Of a DNA stretch of 13,174 bases, positions 1 to 6,479 are shown piece after piece. The first letter of the stretch is position 1. Every line of letters begins with the position of its first letter. The notes under the pieces are model-generated. The model was not told where the DNA came from, searched no databases, and was given only the letters and a program-made list of their open reading frames with translations. Made by a program: the position numbers and the translations under genes. This stretch comes from Candidatus Bathyarchaeota archaeon. Its GTDB lineage: Archaea; Thermoproteota; DRAE01. Location of the stretch: positions 1-13,174 of the forward strand of contig DRAE01000093.1 in the NCBI GenBank assembly GCA_011041895.1, written 5' to 3'.

Positions 1-639
1 GGCTCCTTCGGCCACCCATTAGTCAAAGAATACAACTTACAGAAGGGCTTAGCAGATGAAAAATCTTTAGAGGGGGCATCACTTACAAACAATGCCATGA
101 GAGAACTCTGCATGAAAATATCCAAGATATTGATAAAGGCCGGACTACACGTTTTCCCCCTTCAAACATCGGCTCTATTCATGAGAGAATACGGGACAAA
201 ATTTATCGGAGCTAAAATAGTTAAGGAAACAATTTCTAAAGGGTTCATCCCTCTGCTGCACGGCGATCTAATCTTAGACTCTGCTACAGGTGTATCCGTT
301 CTCTCCGGAGACGAGATTATAGTTCATCTAGCTTCAACGTTCAAGCCTCTGGAAACGCTGTTCATAGTCGATGTTGATGGAATATATGTTAATATAGATG
401 GTAAGAGAAAGTGGCTACATAAAATAACGCTAAGGGAGCTTGATAATCTCATATCATACATGGAGCCTATTGAAGGCTACGACGTTACTGGAGGTATGCT
501 ATATAAACTTAGTCAAGTGAGAGAACTTCTTAAAATATGTGAAAAAGTTAAAATTGTCAATGGCCTAAGAAAACGTAATGTGTTTCATGCATTAGCAGGA
601 GATGTATTTAAGGGAACTATAATTGTATGTGAGGGATGA
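1..639 (+). CDS. ipk: Isopentenyl phosphate kinase (5' partial)
   Basis: Partial gene; the window begins inside it and the reading frame is open from base 1. IPK phosphorylates isopentenyl phosphate with ATP to give isopentenyl diphosphate, in the archaeal variant of the mevalonate pathway (amino-acid-kinase fold, cytosolic). The first visible residues are GSFGHP, the Gly-rich loop that carries the substrate-binding His of the family (His at window codon 5). Further typical segments follow: PLQTSALF, the LLHGDLILD strand, VLSGDEII, the FIVDVDGIY nucleotide-site segment and DVTGGMLYKL near the C terminus. About 50 N-terminal residues should lie upstream of the window; an internal ATG at 97 is not the start. 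The stop overlaps the next start as ATGA, and that neighbour acts on IPK's product, so co-translation in one isoprenoid operon is likely. Confidence 0.93.
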   Translation, partial: GSFGHPLVKEYNLQKGLADEKSLEGASLTNNAMRELCMKISKILIKAGLHVFPLQTSALFMREYGTKFIGAKIVKETISKGFIPLLHGDLILDSATGVSVLSGDEIIVHLASTFKPLETLFIVDVDGIYVNIDGKRKWLHKITLRELDNLISYMEPIEGYDVTGGMLYKLSQVRELLKICEKVKIVNGLRKRNVFHALAGDVFKGTIIVCEG

Positions 640-1718
640 AATTGACCACCACAAAAGTAAGGAAAATAGAGCACTTGGAAATAACCCTCTATAAAAATGT
701 CAAATTCAGAGAGAAAACAACTTGGCTGGAGTACGTTCATTTAATTCATTGCTCACTTCCGGAAATGAACCTAGAAGACGTGGACACTTCAATCAACTTC
801 TTAAATCGCAGGATAAAGTATCCCATAATGATAAATTCAATGACTGGAGGCCCAAAGGAAACTTTTATAGTGAATAAGATGCTAGCTCAAGCAGCTGAAG
901 AATACGGCATCCCAATGGGAGTTGGTAGCCAAAGGATAGCTCTAGAGAGTAAGCTTGCCAGGAACAACTTTAGGAGACTCAGAAAGGTTGCTCCATCGAC
1001 TATACTGATATCCAACATAGGGGCAGTAGAAGCTACAAAGCTTTCTCCAAGCGAGGTTCGTGAACTAGTTGAAATGATAGATGCAGATGCTCTTTTCATA
1101 CACTTGAATCCCTTGCATGAAGCTTTGCAGTGGGACGGGAAGCCCTATTATAGAAATGTTGTCTCCGCAATCTCGAAGATATGTGACACAATAGATGTTC
1201 CAGTTATAGTCAAGGAAACTGGATGCGGGATTTCAAGGGAAGTTGCTTCAATGCTTATTGACGCTGGTGTATATGCAATTAGCGTAGATGGAAGCGGCGG
1301 AACAAGCTGGGCTGCCGTAGAGTATTATAGGGCTACAGACGAAGCTCTTAAATCCCTTTGCCGAGCATTCTGGGATTGGGGAATCCCAACGGCGGCTAGC
1401 ATAATTGAAGCATACTCAGCAAATGCAAAAGTAATAGCTGCAGGTGGAATAACGAATGGCATAGACATTGTTAAAGCAGTCTCGATAGGAGCTATCATGG
1501 GAAGCATTGCTAGGCCATTCGTAAAGCAGGCTTGGAAAGGTATGAAATACATACGAGAATATATTGAGTCTCTGATAAGGGAGATAAAACTCACTCTATT
1601 TCTAACAGGCTCTAGGAAGTTACTGGATGTACGATCTAGAAACAAGGTTGTGATATATGGGCCATTAAAGGAATGGGTCGAGTACAGAGGGCTAAAGCTT
1701 CCATTCGCTGAAACATAA
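636..1718 (+). CDS. fni: Type 2 isopentenyl-diphosphate delta-isomerase (FMN-dependent)
   Basis: This enzyme interconverts isopentenyl and dimethylallyl diphosphate using reduced FMN in a TIM-barrel. The 360 aa match the family length. Visible family segments are RKIEH at residues 9-13, SMTGG 68-72, GVGSQR 95-100, SNIGA 126-130, HLNPL 156-160, IVKETGCGIS 191-200, DGSGGTSW 218-225, FWDWGIPTA 245-253 and AAGGITNGID 268-277. Several usually fixed positions differ: the Gln after HLNP-x is His161 (CAT, 1116-1118), HNALPE is HCSLPE (37-42), and the Arg expected after GGI is Thr273. The enzyme may therefore be divergent in mechanism or efficiency. The gene overlaps ipk by 4 nt (ATGA). A GAGGG at 631-635 abuts this ATG but sits 6 nt before an in-frame TTG at 642, which is an alternative start. 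Confidence 0.93.
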   Translation: MKLTTTKVRKIEHLEITLYKNVKFREKTTWLEYVHLIHCSLPEMNLEDVDTSINFLNRRIKYPIMINSMTGGPKETFIVNKMLAQAAEEYGIPMGVGSQRIALESKLARNNFRRLRKVAPSTILISNIGAVEATKLSPSEVRELVEMIDADALFIHLNPLHEALQWDGKPYYRNVVSAISKICDTIDVPVIVKETGCGISREVASMLIDAGVYAISVDGSGGTSWAAVEYYRATDEALKSLCRAFWDWGIPTAASIIEAYSANAKVIAAGGITNGIDIVKAVSIGAIMGSIARPFVKQAWKGMKYIREYIESLIREIKLTLFLTGSRKLLDVRSRNKVVIYGPLKEWVEYRGLKLPFAET

Positions 1719-1720
1719 AG

Positions 1721-1730
1721 TTTTTAAATA
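1721..1730 (+). promoter_or_regulatory. TATA-like box for the L7Ae operon
   Basis: TTTTTAAATA lies just after the fni stop, with a purine-rich AAAG directly upstream at the BRE position. In archaea transcription starts about 25 nt after the box centre, which puts the start near 1750. That leaves a leader of about 35 nt before the L7Ae ATG at 1786. It is one of only two gaps in the window roomy enough for a promoter. Assigned by motif and spacing only. Confidence 0.55.
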
Positions 1731-1770
1731 GCACCCTTCTATGTTAATGGAAGAACAAAAGTTAGAACAT

Positions 1771-1776
1771 GAGGTG
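1771..1776 (+). promoter_or_regulatory. Shine-Dalgarno site deciding the L7Ae start
   Basis: GAGGTG ends 9 nt before ATG 1786. The upstream in-frame ATGs at 1741 and 1747 have no such site and lie at or before the transcription start predicted from the TATA-like box. This supports 1786 as the start. The same hexamer precedes the aIF5B ATG. Confidence 0.55.
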
Positions 1777-1785
1777 TATGTCAAA

Positions 1786-2178
1786 ATGCCCGAGAAATCA
1801 AAGCCATTCTTTGTACTCTTCGAGACCCCTAAGGAAATAGCTGATCAGGCTTACGAGCTGCTAAAGATAGCCCGAGAGACGGGGAGCATTAAGAAGGGAA
1901 CCAATGAGACCACTAAAGCGGTCGAGAGGGGACTTGCCAAACTCGTGCTAATAGCTGAGAACACGGATCCACCAGAGATAGTTGCTCATCTGCCTCTGCT
2001 CTGCGACGAAAAGAAGATCCCGTTCGTCTATGTATACAGCAAAGAAAAGCTGGGAGAATATGCTGGTATAGATGTAAGCGCTGCATCAGCCTGCATCATA
2101 GATCCGGGAGAAGGAGCTAAGGCTTTAGAGGATTTGGTGAACAGGATAAAAGAACTCAGAAAGAGTGAGAAAGTATGA
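1786..2178 (+). CDS. rpl7ae: Ribosomal protein L7Ae / box C/D and k-turn RNA-binding protein
   Basis: L7Ae is part of the large ribosomal subunit. In archaea it is also a core protein of C/D and H/ACA guide RNPs and of RNase P, binding kink-turns. Diagnostic segments are IKKGTNETTKAVERGLAKLV (RNA-binding helix and loop), then ENTDPPEIVAHLPLLCDEKKIPFVYV, then the C-terminal AGIDVSAASACII strand. The chosen start gives 130 aa beginning MPEKSKPFFVLFE, close to the usual archaeal N terminus. An in-frame ATG at 1741 would add 15 residues, but it lies only 11 nt after the TATA-like box, so a transcript would probably start downstream of it. The gene is first of a ribosomal operon, and its stop overlaps the S28e start as ATGA. 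Confidence 0.95.
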   Translation: MPEKSKPFFVLFETPKEIADQAYELLKIARETGSIKKGTNETTKAVERGLAKLVLIAENTDPPEIVAHLPLLCDEKKIPFVYVYSKEKLGEYAGIDVSAASACIIDPGEGAKALEDLVNRIKELRKSEKV

Positions 2179-2393
2179 GCGCTGAAGAGGAGGCTGCAGC
2201 AGAAGTAGTTCAAGTAATAGAAAGAGCTGGAGCTACAGGAGAAATAACTGTAGTTAGAGCTAGGATACTGGAAGGAAGGTTCAAAGGTAGAGTAGTGACT
2301 CGAAACGTTAAAGGTCCTGTACGTGTTGGAGATATACTTATTCTAGTCAATCCAGAGATAGAGGCTCCAAGACTGGATAGGAGACGAAAGTAA
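2175..2393 (+). CDS. rps28e: Small ribosomal subunit protein S28e
   Basis: S28e is a small OB-fold protein of the small subunit, near the mRNA exit and E site. The 72 aa begin with a Glu/Ala-rich stretch, followed by the family core: GEITVVRARILEGRFKGRVVTRNVKGPVRVGDIL. The TRNVKGPVRVGDIL signature is essentially diagnostic. The C-terminal EAPRLDRRRK tail is slightly more basic than the usual EAREL-type ending. The start overlaps the L7Ae stop (ATGA), and the stop is 1 nt before the TTG start of L24e, so L7Ae, S28e and L24e should be translationally coupled, as in many archaea. Confidence 0.96.
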   Translation: MSAEEEAAAEVVQVIERAGATGEITVVRARILEGRFKGRVVTRNVKGPVRVGDILILVNPEIEAPRLDRRRK

Positions 2394-2394
2394 A

Positions 2395-2586
2395 TTGCAG
2401 AAGAGAATCTGCTCATTCTGTGGAAAACCATTAAAGCCAGGTACTGGAATGATGTACGTTAAAGACGATGGCACAATCTACTTTTTCTGCTCGAGCAAGT
2501 GCAGAAAAAATATGCTCAAGCTTAAGAGGGACCCTAGAAAGCTCAAGTGGACGAAAAAGTACGTTAAGGGAGGAATTAGGAAATAG
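2395..2586 (+). CDS. rpl24e: Large ribosomal subunit protein L24e (zinc-binding)
   Basis: L24e is a 63-aa large-subunit protein with a treble-clef-like zinc site made of Cys6, Cys9, Cys32 and Cys36 (CSFC and CSSKC). The downstream RDPRKLKWTKKYVKG segment is the typical archaeal C terminus. TTG is the only plausible start: there is no ATG or GTG before the first Cys pair, and TTG at 2395 gives the expected short N terminus (M-Q-K-R-I-C-S-F-C-G-K). It begins 1 nt after the S28e stop. Its TAG stop at 2584-2586 overlaps the proposed AUA start of ndk. Confidence 0.95.
   Translation: MQKRICSFCGKPLKPGTGMMYVKDDGTIYFFCSSKCRKNMLKLKRDPRKLKWTKKYVKGGIRK
2568..2573 (+). promoter_or_regulatory. Shine-Dalgarno site for the AUA-started ndk
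   Basis: GGGAGG inside the last codons of L24e ends 9 nt before ATA 2583-2585, a normal distance. It is one of the best Shine-Dalgarno matches in the window. It has no standard start codon within reach in the ndk frame: the next, GTG at 2643, is 69 nt away. This supports initiation on ATA. Confidence 0.6.
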
Positions 2587-2996
2587 AGTTCACATTTGTA
2601 TACATTAAACCGGATGCGGTTTCTAGGAAAGTTGCACATGATGTGTTACAGGATCTCCTCGACAATGGCATCGAAATTTTAAGGATTAAAGTCAAAAAGA
2701 TGAGCCTTGAAGAAGCAGAGAAACTCTATGAAATGCATAAGGGAAAGGACTTCTACGAGGCCCTACTCAAGTATGTGACTAGTGACAAAGTTGTGTTAAT
2801 GAAAGCATATGGTAAAAATATAGTCAAAAGGGTAAGAGAGGTTATTGGAGCAACTGATCCCAGCAAAGCTAAAGAGGGAACCATTAGGAGAAAGTATGGA
2901 ATTGGATTGAAAGATGGCATAATATATAATGCGATTCATGCAGCAGACTCCATAGAGAATGCTGAGAGAGAAGCTAAGATATTCTTTGAATATTAA
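2583..2996 (+). CDS. ndk: Nucleoside diphosphate kinase, apparent AUA start
   Basis: Ndk transfers the gamma phosphate of ATP to NDPs through a phospho-His, balancing NTP pools. Read from ATA 2583 the protein has 137 aa, the normal length. It shows FVYIKPDAV (Lys9), VREVIGATDP 84-93, GTIRRKYG 99-106 and the active-site NAIHAADS with catalytic His119. The first standard start codon in frame is GTG 2643. Starting there would delete the first 20 residues, including the conserved IKPDAV strand. An in-frame TAG at 2577-2579 blocks any earlier start, leaving GAA-ATA-GAG-TTC as the only region. ATA overlaps the L24e TAG stop as ATAG, mirroring the ATGA junctions nearby, and GGGAGG lies 9 nt upstream. 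Gene identity is certain; the AUA start is inferred. Confidence 0.92.
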   Translation: MEFTFVYIKPDAVSRKVAHDVLQDLLDNGIEILRIKVKKMSLEEAEKLYEMHKGKDFYEALLKYVTSDKVVLMKAYGKNIVKRVREVIGATDPSKAKEGTIRRKYGIGLKDGIIYNAIHAADSIENAEREAKIFFEY

Positions 2997-3007
2997 ATAT
3001 CTTAGCT
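2972..3007 (+). terminator. Perfect 12-bp inverted repeat over the ndk stop
   Basis: AGCTAAGATATT at 2972-2983 is matched exactly by its reverse complement AATATCTTAGCT at 2996-3007, with a 12-nt loop. The ndk stop codon (2994-2996) falls at the loop/right-arm border. A T-rich stretch (TTTATTCCTTATT, from 3011) follows. This looks like a transcript-end or 3'-processing hairpin closing the L7Ae-ndk operon. Archaeal termination depends mainly on U-tracts, so the hairpin may instead protect the 3' end or be a protein-binding palindrome. The repeat is certain; its role is inferred. Confidence 0.5.
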
Positions 3008-3040
3008 AACTTTATTCCTTATTAACAATTTAACACTATC
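3008..3040 (+). promoter_or_regulatory. Possible promoter of the aIF5B operon
   Basis: This AT-rich gap between ndk and aIF5B contains TTTATT at 3011-3016 and TTAAC at 3022-3026 and 3030-3034. A TATA element near 3011-3016 would place transcription start near 3040, just before the GAGGTG Shine-Dalgarno site at 3041-3046. None of these is a strong TATA match, so read-through from the upstream operon is an equal possibility. Confidence 0.25.
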
Positions 3041-3052
3041 GAGGTGCGTTTA

Positions 3053-4840
3053 ATGCCATTGCGTCAGCCCATAGTATGTATGCTTGGACATATAGACGCT
3101 GGAAAAACATCCATACTTGATAGAATAAGGCATTCACGGGTTCAGCTAAGGGAGGTTGGAGGTATAACCCAGCATATAGGTGTATCATTTATTCCACTTC
3201 AAGTTCTTATAGACATTTGTAAACCTCTTCTCAAGAGGTTTAAGATCAAGATAGAGCTTCCAGGAGTAATAGTCATAGACACTCCTGGGCATGAATCATT
3301 CTTCAATCTAAGATTAAGAGGAGGATCTATAGCTGACATTGCAATTTTAGTAGTTGACATATTGGAGGGTTTACAGGAGCAAACTTATGAATGCATTAAC
3401 ATACTCAAGCAGAGGAAAACTCCTTTCATAGTGGCTGCAAATAAATTAGACAAGGTTCCAGGATGGGAATCTACTGACATGGCGTTCATCGACAATCTAA
3501 GAAGGCAGGGAAGTGAAGCTGAGAGAATATTGGATGATTACATTTACAGAATTGTTGGCCAACTAGCAGAACTTGGTTTCTCATCTGAAAGATATGATAG
3601 AATATCTGATTTTACCAAGAATGTTGCCATAATCCCTACTAGCGCAAGGACGGGGGAGGGTCTTCAAGACCTTATTCTTGTTCTTTTAGGTTTACTTCAA
3701 CAGTACATGAAAAAACGACTTGAAATGTCTGTGAAGGGTCCCGGAGAAGGCGTTGTTCTCGAGGTAAAAGAAGTTATTGGGCTTGGAACCGTCATAGATG
3801 GCATACTTGTCAATGGGATCGTAAGAAAAGGAGATAAAATAGTTGTAGGAAGCAAGGATGGTGCGATAGTCACGAAGATAAGAGCTCTTCTAACTCCTAA
3901 GCCGCTCGACGAGATAAGAGATCCAGCGAAGCCCTTCGATACAAAGGATGAAGTTGTAGCTGCAAGCGGAGTTAGAGTAGTTGCTCCAAATCTGGAGAAT
4001 GCCCTTGCAGGATCTCCATTCTTCATAGCCTACTCGGATGAGGATGTTGAAAAGTACAAGGGAAGAATACTTTCAGAGATAGGTCAGATAAGATTCTCGA
4101 CTGATAAAATAGGAGTTGTATTGAAGGCAGATACGCTAGGTTCCCTCGAGGCCCTCACATCATACTTTAAGAGACAGACAGGCGCCCCCGTAAGAGTGGC
4201 TGACATAGGGGATATCTCTAAAAGAGACGTTATCCAAGCATCGATAGTCAAAAAAGACAATCCAGAATACGGTGTAGTGATAGGCTTTAATGTCTCTGTT
4301 CTAGAGGATGCACGGGAAGAAGCAGCTAAGCTTGGTGTCCCAATTCTAACTGGGAACTTGATATACAAGATTGTTGAATCATACGAGGAATGGAGGATGC
4401 TTCAGAGAAGGAAGACCATTGAGGAGATCTTGAAGAAGCTTCCAAGCCCAGGAAAGGTTAAGGTTCTACCCCGCTACATCTTCAGAAGAAGTAAACCTGC
4501 TATAGTTGGAGTAGAGGTACTAGGTGGAAGAATTAAACCTCGAATAGAGTTGATGCTTGAGAATGGAAGGAAGGTTGGGATGATAATGCAGATCCAGGAC
4601 AAGGGTCAAGCTATACCCTATGCTGTTAAAGGACAGGAGGTTGCCATCTCTATAAAAGGAGGTGTAATTGGAAGAAACATAAAGCCTCCATGCGTATTGT
4701 ACACATATATTCCTGAGCATCTCATATACGAGCTTTTAAACTTCAAAAACTTCTTATCAGAAGATGAGTTAGAAACATTAAAGGAGATAAAAAGGATAAT
4801 ACTATCAAAGAAGCTGAGGGAGCTAGGAGAATATGCCTGA
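3053..4840 (+). CDS. infB: Translation initiation factor aIF5B (IF2/eIF5B-type GTPase)
   Basis: aIF5B promotes ribosomal subunit joining and initiator-tRNA positioning. With the ATG at 3053 it has 595 aa, the usual archaeal length with no intein. G-domain motifs are GHIDAGKT at 12-19, GGITQHIG 36-43, DTPGHE 76-81, NKLD 130-133 and SARTGEG 197-203. Beta-barrel domain II, the alpha/beta domain III (KADTLGSLEAL) and domain IV (KPAIVGVEVLGG, GKVG-type barrel) follow. The start is chosen because GAGGTG at 3041-3046 ends 6 nt before it. An in-frame GTG at 3044 lies inside that Shine-Dalgarno site and would only add M-R-L. The P-loop has Ala16 where archaeal relatives usually have His. The 3' end overlaps S6e by 8 nt. 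Confidence 0.96.
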   Translation: MPLRQPIVCMLGHIDAGKTSILDRIRHSRVQLREVGGITQHIGVSFIPLQVLIDICKPLLKRFKIKIELPGVIVIDTPGHESFFNLRLRGGSIADIAILVVDILEGLQEQTYECINILKQRKTPFIVAANKLDKVPGWESTDMAFIDNLRRQGSEAERILDDYIYRIVGQLAELGFSSERYDRISDFTKNVAIIPTSARTGEGLQDLILVLLGLLQQYMKKRLEMSVKGPGEGVVLEVKEVIGLGTVIDGILVNGIVRKGDKIVVGSKDGAIVTKIRALLTPKPLDEIRDPAKPFDTKDEVVAASGVRVVAPNLENALAGSPFFIAYSDEDVEKYKGRILSEIGQIRFSTDKIGVVLKADTLGSLEALTSYFKRQTGAPVRVADIGDISKRDVIQASIVKKDNPEYGVVIGFNVSVLEDAREEAAKLGVPILTGNLIYKIVESYEEWRMLQRRKTIEEILKKLPSPGKVKVLPRYIFRRSKPAIVGVEVLGGRIKPRIELMLENGRKVGMIMQIQDKGQAIPYAVKGQEVAISIKGGVIGRNIKPPCVLYTYIPEHLIYELLNFKNFLSEDELETLKEIKRIILSKKLRELGEYA

Positions 4841-5243
4841 ATTCAAAATAGTAGTCTCAGACCCTGAAACGGGAAAAGCTTGGACAGTAATCCTAAAAGA
4901 TGAAAAGGCCAAAGCCTTAATAGGAAAGCGGATAGGCGAAACCATAGACGGCACCCTTCTACAGCTTCCAGGCCACATTCTACAGATAACAGGTGGAAGC
5001 GACAAAGATGGTTTTCCTATGCATCCGGCAGTGGAAGGTCCAAGTCGCCGAAGAGTTCTCTTAAGTGGTCCACCATGTTTTCATCCAAGAAAGAAAGGTG
5101 AGCGAAGGAGAAAAACTGTCCATGGAAACGTTATATCAGAGAACATTGTCCAGATAAACGTCAAAATCATAAAGAAGCCGAAGAGAAAGAAGAAGACAAG
5201 GGAAAAAGCTGAAGAGAAAACTAAGGAGAAGGGTGTAGAGTAA
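4833..5243 (+). CDS. rps6e: Small ribosomal subunit protein S6e
   Basis: S6e is a small-subunit protein of 136 aa. The family core is clear: FKIVVSDPETGKAW at the N terminus, IGKRIGETIDG, then the signature GGSDKDGFPMHPAVEGPSRRRVLLSGPPCF, followed by GERRRKTVHGNVIS. The last 30 residues or so form a Lys/Glu-rich tail that probably contacts rRNA and is unlikely to be ordered alone. The ATG overlaps the end of aIF5B by 8 nt, and the stop is directly followed by the TTG start of aIF2 gamma. S6e next to aIF2 gamma is a conserved archaeal pairing. Confidence 0.96.
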   Translation: MPEFKIVVSDPETGKAWTVILKDEKAKALIGKRIGETIDGTLLQLPGHILQITGGSDKDGFPMHPAVEGPSRRRVLLSGPPCFHPRKKGERRRKTVHGNVISENIVQINVKIIKKPKRKKKTREKAEEKTKEKGVE

Positions 5244-6479
5244 TTGAAAAAGCCCATTGGACAGCCCGAGGTTAATATAGGTGTCGTAGGCCACGTTGAT
5301 ATGGGAAAGACAACATTGGTTCAAGCTATAACCGGGATATGGACGGACAAGCACAGTGAGGAAATAAAGCGTGGAATCACTATAAAGCTAGGCTACGCTG
5401 ATGTGACGATATATAAGTGCCCCAACTGCCCACCACCACAGTGCTACACTACCAAGAAGCTATGCAAGTACTGTGGCTCAGAGACTGAGCCTCAAAGGAC
5501 CATATCATTTGTGGATGCACCAGGACATGAAATTTTAATGGCTACAACCTTGTCAGGAGCTGCTCTAATGGATGGTGCATTAATGGTGATTGCTGCCAAC
5601 GAAGATTGCCCTCAACCTCAGACAAGAGAGCATATGCTTGCCTTACAGATAGTCGGCGTGGAGAACATCGTAGTTGTTCAGAACAAGATTGAATTAGTGT
5701 CAAAAGAGGAAGCTCTCAGAAACTACAAGCAAATAATAAACTTTCTAAAAAGCAGGGGCCTTGATCCAAGCAAAGTCCCGATAATACCTGCATCCGCTAT
5801 ACTCAAGATAAATATAGACTATATTTTGGAAGCAATTGAAAAGTTCATACCTACCCCCGAAAGAGACCCTAATCTCCCCTTTGAAATGTATGTTGCAAGA
5901 TCCTTTGACATTAACAAACCAGGAACCCCCCTCGAAGAGTTAGCGGGAGGAGTAGTTGGAGGGAGTATTTTACAGGGAAAAGTTAAAGTTGGTGATACCG
6001 TAGTCATAAGGCCAGGTGTCTTCTACAAGGGAGAGTTCAAGGAACTTCAAGCCGAGGTCTTAAGCATTCAAACCGGGGGGCAGAATGTTGAGGAAGCCAC
6101 TCCAGGAGGATTGGTTGGAATCGAGCTAAGCATTGATCCATCTCTCACAAAGGGGGATAGGCTTGTAGGAAATGTGTTGACGCATCCTGAAAATACTTTA
6201 CCTGTCGTAAACGAGTTAACGATAGAGACCCATCTCTTCGAGCAAGTTGTGGGAGTTAAGGTTCCAATAAAAGTTGAGAAAATAAAGGTTGGAGAACCTC
6301 TCATGCTAACTGTTGGAACCGCTACAACCGTAGGACTATGCGTAAACATTAAGGGCGATTTACTACATGTACGTCTCAAACGCCCAATATGCTTTAAAGA
6401 AGGACAGAGAATAGCGATAAGTAGGAATATTGAAGGCAGCTGGAGACTCATTGGGTACGGTATATGTCGAGGAGAATAA
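5244..6479 (+). CDS. eif2g: Translation initiation factor aIF2 subunit gamma
   Basis: This is the GTP-binding core of aIF2, which delivers Met-tRNAi to the small subunit; in some archaea it also protects mRNA 5' ends. At 411 aa it is full length. Motifs are GHVDMGKT 16-23, RGITIKLGYAD 43-53, a zinc knuckle with Cys59, Cys62, Cys74 and Cys77 (plus Cys67), DAPGHE 91-96 and NKIE 147-150. Two beta-barrels follow, with FDINKPG and the GGVVGGSI...GD segment. The P-loop has Met20 (5301-5303) where relatives usually have His. TTG is the start: it directly follows the S6e stop and gives the standard N terminus leading into NIGVVGHVD. The 3' end overlaps the PIN gene by 16 nt. Confidence 0.96.
   Translation: MKKPIGQPEVNIGVVGHVDMGKTTLVQAITGIWTDKHSEEIKRGITIKLGYADVTIYKCPNCPPPQCYTTKKLCKYCGSETEPQRTISFVDAPGHEILMATTLSGAALMDGALMVIAANEDCPQPQTREHMLALQIVGVENIVVVQNKIELVSKEEALRNYKQIINFLKSRGLDPSKVPIIPASAILKINIDYILEAIEKFIPTPERDPNLPFEMYVARSFDINKPGTPLEELAGGVVGGSILQGKVKVGDTVVIRPGVFYKGEFKELQAEVLSIQTGGQNVEEATPGGLVGIELSIDPSLTKGDRLVGNVLTHPENTLPVVNELTIETHLFEQVVGVKVPIKVEKIKVGEPLMLTVGTATTVGLCVNIKGDLLHVRLKRPICFKEGQRIAISRNIEGSWRLIGYGICRGE

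Noticed and set aside
887..1645. Open frames on the minus strand opposite fni, and similar ones across the window
   Set aside because: They are antisense shadows of conserved plus-strand genes, with no ribosome-binding sites or recognisable protein families.
1741..1785. L7Ae start at ATG 1741 (or 1747), adding 13-15 residues
   Set aside because: These ATGs lie at or before the transcription start predicted from the TATA-like box and have no Shine-Dalgarno site; 1786 has GAGGTG at 9 nt and the family N terminus.
2643..2645. GTG 2643 as the ndk start
   Set aside because: It would remove the first strand and the conserved IKPDAV motif, which are encoded in frame directly upstream, and it lacks a Shine-Dalgarno site.
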